Shown here one piece after another: positions 13,316 through 20,104 of a stretch of 24,081 bases of DNA. The position numbers and the translations under genes were made by a program. Origin of the DNA: Actinomycetes bacterium (GTDB taxonomy: Bacteria; Actinomycetota; Actinomycetes; Propionibacteriales; Nocardioidaceae); contig JAEWOG010000008.1 in the NCBI GenBank assembly GCA_023460975.1, positions 1-24,081 on the forward strand, given 5' to 3'. A model generated the notes under the pieces. The model had not been told where the DNA came from. It saw nothing but the letters and a program-made list of their open reading frames with translations, and searched no databases. Positions within the stretch are counted from its first letter, which is position 1, and each line of letters starts with the position of its first letter.

Positions 13316-14472
13316 GACAGCACGACCGCGGTGAGCTTCGAGAGCGGCTCGCTCAGCGCGTTCACCGCGTTGGACAGCGCCTGGACCTCGTCGGGGGTGA
13401 GCTCGTCGTAGAACACGAACCCGTCGCCGTCACGCTGCGCGTCGAGCAGCTCCTGGAGCTCCTCGAAGCGGGTCGTCAGGGTCTGCGCCAGCTCGGGGTC
13501 CTTGGCCTCGACGATGGGCTGGACACCCTCGTACCCCACCCGGGCGCCGTCGACGTTGGCCTGGAAGTCCCACAGGTCGGTGTGCGACCAGATCTCCTCC
13601 TCGCCCGTCACCTTGCCCGTGGCGACCTCCTCCAGCAGGCCGCGCGAACCGTTGGCGATCTGGTCGACCGTGAACGTGAGCTCCTGGACCCGACCGTCGA
13701 GGGTGGTGGTGTTGGTCATCAGGTCGTCGGCGAACACGGCGCGCTGCTTGGTCGTGAGTGCGGTGTAGCCGCTGGCCGGGGGCCACAGGTCCTTCTCGAT
13801 GCGGTGCCAGCCGGTCCACTTCTGGCCAGGCTCCAGGTCGGCCTCACGGGCGTCCATCATCGGGTCGAGATCGCCGAACGACTCAGCCACGGTCTCGATG
13901 CGCTCCCAGTGGACGCGCGCCACCGGGTAGAGGTCGCGGGCGGCGTCGTCGTCGCCGGCCTTGTAGAGCGCGACGAACTCCTCGGTCTTGGCGACGAGCT
14001 GGTCGGACTGGTCCTTCACGTACGCGCTGTAGTTCTTGAGCGCGGTGTCCACGAGCGCCTGGTCGTCGGCGTCCACCGTCGGGGCGTCGTCGGAGGCCGT
14101 GACCGTGAAGTCGGCCCGGATCCCGTCGCCCTTCATGCCCGGCTTGCAGGCCGAGACGTACGAGCCCTCGGGCACGTTGACCACGAGCTGGCGCGTCAGC
14201 TGCGGGCCGACGTTCTCGACCTCGCCCACGATGCGCAGTCCGTCCTCACCCAGGAGGTAGAACTCGGTGACCTCGTTGCCGGTGTTGGTGACGTCGAAGG
14301 TCACCGTCCCGGCGGGGACCTCGGTGGCGGTGAGCTCGCACGCGTCGGCGCTGGAGGTGACCTCCACGCTGCGGACGTCGCCGGCCTCGGCGTCGCTCGG
14401 GTCGACGTTCTCGGTGCAGGCGGCGAGCACGGGCAGGGCGAGGGCCATGCCGATCAGCAGGGACTTGCGCAT
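13312..14472 (-). CDS. efeO: EfeO, iron-binding lipoprotein (cupredoxin plus peptidase-M75 domain)
   Basis: This 386-residue lipoprotein is anchored outside the membrane and delivers iron to EfeU. The signal peptide ends in the lipobox LAAC with the lipidated C19. Residues about 35-130 form a cupredoxin-like domain (VPAGTVTFDVTNTGNEVTEFYLL and a later cysteine). The rest is the M75 helical domain with the metal-binding HxxE motif HWERIE (H188, E191) and KWTGWHRIEKDLW. It is the middle gene of efeUOB: 40 nt after efeU and overlapping efeB by ATGA. Upstream sequence has no strong ribosome-binding site, so the ATG is supported mainly by the signal peptide. Confidence 0.95.
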   Translation of the reverse strand: MRKSLLIGMALALPVLAACTENVDPSDAEAGDVRSVEVTSSADACELTATEVPAGTVTFDVTNTGNEVTEFYLLGEDGLRIVGEVENVGPQLTRQLVVNVPEGSYVSACKPGMKGDGIRADFTVTASDDAPTVDADDQALVDTALKNYSAYVKDQSDQLVAKTEEFVALYKAGDDDAARDLYPVARVHWERIETVAESFGDLDPMMDAREADLEPGQKWTGWHRIEKDLWPPASGYTALTTKQRAVFADDLMTNTTTLDGRVQELTFTVDQIANGSRGLLEEVATGKVTGEEEIWSHTDLWDFQANVDGARVGYEGVQPIVEAKDPELAQTLTTRFEELQELLDAQRDGDGFVFYDELTPDEVQALSNAVNALSEPLSKLTAVVLS

Positions 14473-14512
14473 GTCGGTGGTGCTTTCTGTGCGATGGGGT
14501 GGAGTGGGTTGC

Positions 14513-15367
14513 TCAGGAGCGGGCGGCCTCGGGCGCGGGCTGCCGCGGCGCGTGCTGGCGCCGTACGGAACGCAGGAACAGGAACATCACGGGCACGAGG
14601 TAGGCGAACCACACGACCGCTTCGAGCACGGTGGTGGCCGGCGAGAAGTTGAAGATCCCCTTGAGCAGGGTGCCGTACCAACTCGAGGGCGGGATCAGCT
14701 CCGAGACGTCCCACGCGAGGGTGTGCAGGCCCGGCAGGATGCCCGCCTCCTGCAGGTCGTGGACGCCGTACGCGAGCACGCCGGCCGCCACGACGACCAG
14801 GAAGCCGCCGGTCCAGGTGAAGAACTTCGAGAGGTTGATCGAGATCGCGCCCCGGTAGATCAGGTAGCCGAGCACGATCGCGGTCGCGATGCCCAGGCCG
14901 GCCCCGAGCAGGGGCTGCCAGGTGGCGCCGGAGTCGCGGGTGGCCGCCTCGGTGGCGGACCAGATGAACAGGGCCGTCTCGAGCCCCTCGCGGCCCACGG
15001 CGAGGACGGCCACGAGGACCAGACCCCACCAGGGGCCCTCCGCTGCCGCGTCGACCTGGCCGCGCAGCTCGGTCGAGAGCGTGCGGGCGGCCTTGGCCAT
15101 CCAGAAGATCATCCAGGTGACCAACCCGACCGCGAGGATCGACAGGGTGCCACCGATGGCCTCCTGCGCCTCGAAGGTCAGCCCTCGCGGGCCGTAGAAC
15201 AGCGCGAATCCGAACCCGAGGGCGACGGCCGCGGCGAAGCCGACGCCCAGCCAGATGCGAGGAAGCAGGTGACGGCGGTCGGACTTGACCAGGTAGGCGA
15301 CCAGGATGCTGACGACGAGGGCCGCTTCGAGGCCCTCACGCAACCCGATCAGGTAGTTGGCGAGCAC
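14513..15367 (-). CDS. efeU: EfeU, FTR1-type iron permease
   Basis: This is a 284-residue integral membrane permease of the FTR1/OFeT family that imports iron. Two REGLE motifs mark the iron path: LREGLEAAL near the N terminus and GREGLETALF in the middle; about seven membrane helices are visible. The start is set at GTG 15367 so that the protein begins a few residues before the first REGLE helix, as usual for the family. A longer frame begins with TTG at 15397, but that codon is upstream of the likely promoter. TACAGT (minus strand, 15375-15380) lies 7 nt before the GTG, so the mRNA is probably leaderless. First gene of the efeUOB operon. Confidence 0.93.
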   Translation of the reverse strand: MLANYLIGLREGLEAALVVSILVAYLVKSDRRHLLPRIWLGVGFAAAVALGFGFALFYGPRGLTFEAQEAIGGTLSILAVGLVTWMIFWMAKAARTLSTELRGQVDAAAEGPWWGLVLVAVLAVGREGLETALFIWSATEAATRDSGATWQPLLGAGLGIATAIVLGYLIYRGAISINLSKFFTWTGGFLVVVAAGVLAYGVHDLQEAGILPGLHTLAWDVSELIPPSSWYGTLLKGIFNFSPATTVLEAVVWFAYLVPVMFLFLRSVRRQHAPRQPAPEAARS

Positions 15368-15384
15368 AGAACGGACTGTACTCC

Positions 15385-15403
15385 GCAAGTTAGGCAACCC
15401 TTC
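15385..15403 (-). promoter_or_regulatory. Weak DtxR/IdeR-like iron box before efeU
   Basis: The minus strand carries GCCTAACTT, 8 of 9 bases of one half of the IdeR/DtxR consensus, but over the whole 19-bp box only about 11 positions match. It lies just upstream of the likely efeU -10, the right place for iron repression. Confidence 0.28.
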
Positions 15404-15490
15404 GTTGGGTCTCCAGTTCGCGGGACGCGGGCCGTGAAAAAGCGCTCAGGAAGCAGCGGGCGCCCGAAGCCCCTATGGGACGCTGTGGCC

Positions 15491-16177
15491 ATGACCGAGC
15501 CCGCCGCGCCCCCGCAGGAGCCCCGCCGCCGCGGGCGTCCCGGGTACGACCAAGCCACGGTGCTGCGGCGCGCCGTCGAGCTGTTCAACCGACAGGGCTA
15601 CGACGCCACCAGCATGGGCGACCTCGCCCGGGAGCTCGGGATCGGCAAGTCGGCGCTCTACCACCACGTGCCCAGCAAGGAGCACCTGCTCGCCCAGGCC
15701 CTCGACGAGGCCCTCGACGGGCTCACCCGGGCCGTGGCCAGCGCGCGCGACGACACGGAGACCTCCGCGTACGAACGCCTGCGGCAGGCCGTGCGGGGCA
15801 GCGTCGAGATCCTGCTCACCCACCTGCCGGCCGTCACCCTGCTCCTGCGCGTGCGCGGCAACAGCGCCGTCGAACAGGACGCCCTGCGGCGACGCCGGCT
15901 CATCGACGACGACCTCGCCGCGCTGGTCGCCGAGGCGTGCGCCGAGGGAGCCGTACGCGAGGACATCCCGCCCGCGCTCGCCAGCCGCTTGCTGTTCGGG
16001 ATGGTCAACTCCCTCGTGGAGTGGGCCCGCCCCGACGGCCGGTTCTCCCCCGACGAGCTCGCCGACGCGGTCACGGCGCTGGCCTTCGAGGGCCTGGGGA
16101 TCGCAGCAGGGCCCGCGCGGCAGGTCGTTCAGGCGTCGAAGTCGACCCGTACGGCCTCCGAGAGCGGGAACGTCTGA
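15491..16177 (+). CDS. TetR-family regulator, PaaR-like by context
   Basis: The 228-residue protein has an N-terminal TetR DNA-binding domain: RGRPGYDQATVLRRAVELF, then GYDATSMGDLARELGIGKSA and LYHHVPSKEHLL (about residues 15-65), followed by a helical ligand-binding domain. It sits between efeU (divergent) and the paaABCDE operon (convergent; the 3' ends overlap by 49 nt). TetR-family PaaR proteins control phenylacetate genes in Corynebacterium and other bacteria, and a TetR-type palindrome lies between paaA and paaZ, so it most likely senses phenylacetyl-CoA. Control of efe is the alternative. TATGGG (15474-15479) could be its -10; no clear ribosome-binding site precedes the ATG. Confidence 0.82.
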   Translation: MTEPAAPPQEPRRRGRPGYDQATVLRRAVELFNRQGYDATSMGDLARELGIGKSALYHHVPSKEHLLAQALDEALDGLTRAVASARDDTETSAYERLRQAVRGSVEILLTHLPAVTLLLRVRGNSAVEQDALRRRRLIDDDLAALVAEACAEGAVREDIPPALASRLLFGMVNSLVEWARPDGRFSPDELADAVTALAFEGLGIAAGPARQVVQASKSTRTASESGNV

Positions 16178-17226
16178 CAGGTCAACACGACCCCCGCGCT
16201 CACCTCGTCGTCCTCCAGGGCGTAGTTGCGCACCATCTCGACCTCGCCCTCGCGCACCAGTGCCCGGCAGGTGCCGCACACGCCGCCGGTGCAGGCGAAG
16301 GGCACGTCGGGCCGGGTGCTGCGCGCGGCGTCGAGGAGCGTGGTCGTCCGCGGCGTCGACGTCGTCGTCGACCGGCCATCGAGCACCACGGTCAGCGCGG
16401 TCCTCTCCCCCTGCACCGCCGCCGAGGACCGGTGCAGCTCGGGGGGCGGGGCGTCGACGTGGAACAACTCGACGTGGATCCGCTCCGGCGCCACACCCAG
16501 CGCCGCGAGGGCAGCCCGAGCGTCCTCGACCATCGCCACCGGACCGCACAGCCACACGTGGTCGACGGCGGCGAGCGGGACGCAGGCAGTGAGGATCGTG
16601 CGCAGCCGGTCCCCCTCGAGCCTGCCCGAGAAGAGCTCGACCTCGCGCGGCTCCCGCGAGAGGACGTGGACCAGGTCGACCCGGTCGGGGTGGGCGTTCT
16701 TGAGGTCGGCCACCTCCTCGGCGAACATCACCGTGGCGCTCGTCCGGTTGCCGTACAGCAGGCTCACCCGGGCATCGGGGTGGCTCAGGACGGCGCTCGC
16801 GATGGAGAGCAGCGGGGTGATGCCGGAGCCGACGGCGATGCACAGGTGGCGCGCCCCCTCGGTCGCGTCAGCTCGCATGGCCCCACTCGGCGCGGCCACC
16901 TCGACGACGTCACCCACCGCGATCTCGTGCACCAGCCACGAGGAGAACAGGCCGTCCGGGATCTCGCGCACCCCGATCCGCAGCCCCGCGCCCGGCGGGG
17001 AACAGATCGAGTACGAGCGGCGGTGCTCCGAGCCGTCGACGGTGCGCCGCAGGGTCAGGGACTGGCCCGCATCGAACGCGTACTGCTCCGCGAGGTCGCC
17101 GGGCACGTCGAAACTGACGGCGACGGCATCGGAGGTCAGGCGCTCCACCCGGCTCACGCGCAGCGGATGGAAGGTGGCGGCCCGGCCGCGCGCGGGCGCG
17201 GCGACGCCACTGGCGCGCGTACTCAT
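16129..17226 (-). CDS. paaE: PaaE, reductase of the phenylacetyl-CoA epoxidase
   Basis: The 365-residue flavoprotein passes electrons from NADPH through FAD and a 2Fe-2S centre to the di-iron site of PaaA. Domains run in order: FAD-binding barrel with RRSYS at 69-73, NAD(P)-binding domain with GSGITP at 133-138 and LCGP at 226-229, and a C-terminal plant-type ferredoxin with cluster cysteines C312, C317, C320 and C350. AGGGAG lies 6 nt before the ATG, and the gap to paaD is 19 nt. It is the last gene of paaABCDE. Its 3' end overlaps the convergent tetR by 49 nt. Confidence 0.95.
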   Translation of the reverse strand: MSTRASGVAAPARGRAATFHPLRVSRVERLTSDAVAVSFDVPGDLAEQYAFDAGQSLTLRRTVDGSEHRRSYSICSPPGAGLRIGVREIPDGLFSSWLVHEIAVGDVVEVAAPSGAMRADATEGARHLCIAVGSGITPLLSIASAVLSHPDARVSLLYGNRTSATVMFAEEVADLKNAHPDRVDLVHVLSREPREVELFSGRLEGDRLRTILTACVPLAAVDHVWLCGPVAMVEDARAALAALGVAPERIHVELFHVDAPPPELHRSSAAVQGERTALTVVLDGRSTTTSTPRTTTLLDAARSTRPDVPFACTGGVCGTCRALVREGEVEMVRNYALEDDEVSAGVVLTCQTFPLSEAVRVDFDA

Positions 17227-17245
17227 CGGATCTCCCTGGGGCCCA

Positions 17246-17791
17246 TCAGATCTCCTTGACGTGCTCGAACGGCTCCAGGCACTCCGAGCAGGTGTAGAGC
17301 GCCTTGCACGCCGTGCTGCCGAAATCGCTCACCAGCGTCGCCGCCGAGGACCCGCACCGCGGGCACCGGGCGTGCCTGCGGGTCGGCGTCAACGTGAGCG
17401 CGACACGACCGCGGGCTCGTTCGGGTGCGGGTCCCGGCGGCGAGACGCCGTGGCGGCGCAGCGCCTCACGACCAGCCGGGGTGATCCAGTCGGTGGACCA
17501 CGGCGGGCTCAACTCCACGACGACGCGCACACGCTCCAGCCCGGCCCCGGCGAGGCTGCGGAGCAGGTCCGCGCGCATCACCTCCATCGCCGGACACCCC
17601 GAGTAGGTGGGGGTGATCGTGACCACCACGTCGCCGTCGAGGGCCTCCACGCGCCGCAGCACCCCCAGGTCGGCCAGCGACACCACCGGCAGTTCCGGGT
17701 CGAGCACCGACTCCGCCACCTGCCGGGCGAGCTCCAGGCTGGCGTCCTTCTCCGCGGACGCAGGCGCCGCGCCGGGCAGCACCCTCACCAC
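17246..17791 (-). CDS. paaD: PaaD, iron-sulfur assembly-type subunit of the paa operon
   Basis: The 181-residue protein joins a DUF59/MIP18 domain (DPELP at 31-35 and the conserved cysteine C66 in TPTYSGCPAM) to a C-terminal zinc-ribbon-like part with C143, C146, C162, C168 and C171 (CPRCG, CSEC). PaaD is needed for phenylacetyl-CoA epoxidase activity in E. coli; a role in cluster insertion is thought likely from the domain. The start is GTG 17791, overlapping the end of paaC by 7 nt; GTG 17788 is equally possible. Confidence 0.93.
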   Translation of the reverse strand: MVRVLPGAAPASAEKDASLELARQVAESVLDPELPVVSLADLGVLRRVEALDGDVVVTITPTYSGCPAMEVMRADLLRSLAGAGLERVRVVVELSPPWSTDWITPAGREALRRHGVSPPGPAPERARGRVALTLTPTRRHARCPRCGSSAATLVSDFGSTACKALYTCSECLEPFEHVKEI

Positions 17792-18738
17792 CGTCCCATC
17801 GGGTGCGCCCGGGCCACGACCTGCATCTCGGCGAGCAGCCGGCTGAGCGCCTCGGTGTGTCCCCCGTCGCGGCCGTACGGGCCCGCGAGGGGCTCACCGA
17901 CCGCCAGCGACAGCTGCCCCGCGCGCGGCCGATCCCCGTCGGGGGCGGCGAGGCCCACCTGCGCCACGACGTCCTCGAACTCCGAGCGGACCTCAGCCGG
18001 GTCGACCCCCACCGCCACCTCGGCCACGGCCCCGACGAACAGCTCGCCCAACCAGGGGGCGACATGGGCGAGAGCGCTGGCCAACCGTCGCCGGGACTCG
18101 TCGGTGCCGCCCGCCAGCGTCACCACCCAGCGCGCCGCGAAGTCGCGGTGGTAGGTCAGCTCCTTGACTCCCTTGGCCGCGATCGCCGACAGCACGGGGT
18201 CCGGGTGCTCCGCCAGCCGTACGAACACCGCCAGGCGCCACGTCGACAGGGCGAGCAGGCGGACCACGAGCTCAGCGAAGTCGCCGTTCGGGAGCTCGGC
18301 GAGGCGGACGTTGCGGAACTGCTCGGCGTCGCGGAAGTACGCCAGCCGATCCTCGTCGGGCACCGGAGAGTCCGCGGGCAGCACGGGCACGCACCCGGGA
18401 TCGGCCGCGGCCGCGCGCGCCAGCAGCAGCCTCGCCTGTCCGAGCAGGTCGAGTGCCACGTTGGCGACGGCGATGTCCTCCTCCAGGTCGGGCGCGCGGC
18501 TCGTCCACTCCGCCAGCCGCTGGGCGACGACGAGCGCGTCGTCGCCGAGCATCAGGCAGTACGCGGCGAGGGCGCAGGCGTCCACGTCGGGCGGGACCGT
18601 CACGTCGACACCTGCCAAGGGGTCGTCGAAGTCGCTGCCGAAGGCCCAGTGGGCGTCATTGCCGAGCAGGCCGGCGTACACGCTGTCGTGGGCGTCGGGA
18701 TCGGGGCGGTGGGTCGTGTGCGTCATCGGCTCACTCAC
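17785..18738 (-). CDS. paaC: PaaC, structural subunit of phenylacetyl-CoA epoxidase
   Basis: PaaC is the ferritin-like partner that forms the PaaA-PaaC core of the multicomponent epoxidase; in the family it has lost the catalytic di-iron centre. The 317-residue product carries the typical stretches LGDDALVVAQRLAEW, EDIAVANVALDLLGQARLLL, FRNVRLAELPNGDFA and VKELTYHRDFAARWV. The GTG start overlaps the TGA of paaB (GTGA), indicating coupling; the in-frame ATG at 18726 is the alternative. The stop overlaps the paaD start. Confidence 0.94.
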   Translation of the reverse strand: MSEPMTHTTHRPDPDAHDSVYAGLLGNDAHWAFGSDFDDPLAGVDVTVPPDVDACALAAYCLMLGDDALVVAQRLAEWTSRAPDLEEDIAVANVALDLLGQARLLLARAAAADPGCVPVLPADSPVPDEDRLAYFRDAEQFRNVRLAELPNGDFAELVVRLLALSTWRLAVFVRLAEHPDPVLSAIAAKGVKELTYHRDFAARWVVTLAGGTDESRRRLASALAHVAPWLGELFVGAVAEVAVGVDPAEVRSEFEDVVAQVGLAAPDGDRPRAGQLSLAVGEPLAGPYGRDGGHTEALSRLLAEMQVVARAHPMGRW

Positions 18739-19052
18739 ATGTGCGGCACGGAGTCGGGGATCTCGTAGAAGGTCGGGTGCCGGTAGACCTTGTCGGCGCT
18801 GGGAGCGAACAGCGGATCCTTCTCCTGCGGGCTCGAGGCAGCGATCGCCGAGGAGCGGACCACCCAGATCGAGACCCCCTCGTTGCGCCGGGTGTAGACG
18901 TCGCGAGCGTGCCGCAGCGCGAGTTCGTCGTCGCTGGCATGCAGGGAACCGACGTGGACGTGGTTGAGACCGCGCTTGGTGCGGACGAACACCTCATACA
19001 GCGGCCACTCGGCCGACGGCGGGGTCGATTCGTTGGACGTGCGAGCACTCAT
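18735..19052 (-). CDS. paaB: PaaB, small subunit of phenylacetyl-CoA epoxidase
   Basis: The 105-residue cytoplasmic subunit links PaaA-PaaC to the reductase PaaE. Family stretches are WPLYEVFVRTKRGLNHVHVG, HARDVYTRRNEGVSIWVV and HPTFYEIPDSVPHM near the end. The ATG overlaps the paaA stop (ATGA) and has a strong ribosome-binding site, GGAGGAG, about 6 nt upstream. The open frame extends to 19121, but that extension lies inside paaA and is not conserved-looking. Confidence 0.95.
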   Translation of the reverse strand: MSARTSNESTPPSAEWPLYEVFVRTKRGLNHVHVGSLHASDDELALRHARDVYTRRNEGVSIWVVRSSAIAASSPQEKDPLFAPSADKVYRHPTFYEIPDSVPHM

Positions 19053-19978
19053 GCGGACTCCTCCTTCACGCCGCCGGCGTACGCCATGGCGGCCTCGCGG
19101 ACCCAGGCACCCTCGTCCCACGCGCGCTGGCGGTGGGCCAGCCGTTGGGCACTCGCCGGCCCCTTGCCCTTGACGACGTCCCAGAAGTGGTCCCAGTCGG
19201 GCTCACCGAAGTCGTACGAGCCGCGCTCGGCATTCCACTGCAACGCGGGGTCCGGCAGCGTCACCCCCAACGCATCGGCCTGAGGCACGGACATGTCGAC
19301 GAAGCGCTGGCGCAGCTCGTCGTTGGTGTGCCGTTTGATGCCCCACGCCATCGACTGGGCAGTGTTCGGGGACGCGTCATCGGGGGGCCCGAACATCATC
19401 AGCGCCGGCCACCAGAACCGATCCACGGACTCCTGGACCATCGCGCGCTGCTCATCGGTGCCACGCATCATCGTCATGAGGAGCTCGTAGCCCTGCCGCT
19501 GGTGGAAGGACTCCTCCTTGCAGATGCGGATCATTGCGCGCCCGTACGGCCCATACGAGGTGCGGCACAGCGGCACCTGGTTGCAGATCGCGGCGCCGTC
19601 GACGAGCCACCCGATGGTCCCGACGTCGGCGTACGAGAGAGCCGGGTAGTTGAAGATCGAGGAGTACTTCTGCTCGCCCGCCAGCAGGCGGCGGGTGAGC
19701 TCGTCGCGGCTCACGCCCAGAGTCTCGGTGGCGGAGTAGAGGTAGAGGCCGTGGCCGGCCTCGTCCTGCACCTTGGCCAGCAGCACCGCCTTGCGGCGCA
19801 GGGACGGCGCCCGCGAGATCCAGTTGCCCTCGGGCTGCATGCCGATGATCTCCGAGTGGGCGTGCTGGGCGATCTGGCGCACCAGCGTGCTGCGGTACGC
19901 CTCCGGCATCCAGTCCCGGGGTTCGATGCGGTCGTGACGCGCGATCACATCGTCGAATGCGGACTCCAGGTCGCTCAC
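19049..19978 (-). CDS. paaA: PaaA, di-iron catalytic subunit of phenylacetyl-CoA epoxidase
   Basis: PaaA holds the di-iron centre that inserts oxygen into the aromatic ring of phenylacetyl-CoA, giving the ring 1,2-epoxide. The 309-residue product has the ferritin-like metal motifs ExxH: E73/H76 in QDEAGHGLYLYS and E156/H159 in KEESFHQRQGYELL, plus HSEIIGMQPEGNWI with a first glutamate ligand at 43. The start is GTG 19978 with GGGGGAG about 5 nt upstream. It heads the tightly packed paaABCDE operon and is divergent from paaZ. Confidence 0.96.
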   Translation of the reverse strand: MSDLESAFDDVIARHDRIEPRDWMPEAYRSTLVRQIAQHAHSEIIGMQPEGNWISRAPSLRRKAVLLAKVQDEAGHGLYLYSATETLGVSRDELTRRLLAGEQKYSSIFNYPALSYADVGTIGWLVDGAAICNQVPLCRTSYGPYGRAMIRICKEESFHQRQGYELLMTMMRGTDEQRAMVQESVDRFWWPALMMFGPPDDASPNTAQSMAWGIKRHTNDELRQRFVDMSVPQADALGVTLPDPALQWNAERGSYDFGEPDWDHFWDVVKGKGPASAQRLAHRQRAWDEGAWVREAAMAYAGGVKEESA

Positions 19979-20034
19979 CAGTGCTCCCCCACCTCGTCAG
20001 GAACCCGACCTCTGCAGTCATCACGGGCACCACA

Positions 20035-20064
20035 TTTACAGACCATTCGGTCAGTTATTACTGT
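20035..20064 (+). promoter_or_regulatory. paaA/paaZ divergent promoter with palindromic (PaaR-type) operator
   Basis: The palindrome ACAGACCATTCGGTCAGT (20038-20055) has a perfect core GACC-ATTC-GGTC and resembles published TetR-type PaaR boxes, which contain ACCG...CGGT. On the plus strand TTTACA (20035-20040), 18 nt and TACTGT (20059-20064) can serve as the paaZ promoter, so a bound repressor would cover it. The paaA promoter must overlap on the other strand. Confidence 0.55.
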
Positions 20065-20104
20065 GACATGGACCACACGACGCAGGCAAGAATGAGGTCC
20101 GGCG

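Noticed and set aside
15368..15397. TTG start of efeU at 15397
   Set aside because: It lies upstream of the likely -10 element, and the extra 10 residues precede the normal family start.
14267..15490. Long plus-strand open frame upstream of the TetR gene (636 residues in total)
   Set aside because: It is antisense to efeO and efeU, lacks recognisable domains and is a GC-rich shadow; the TetR domain begins at the ATG at 15491.
17227..17252. Short direct repeat (GATCTCC) between paaD and paaE
   Set aside because: It is 7 bases long and partly forms the paaE ribosome-binding site; no sign of function beyond that.
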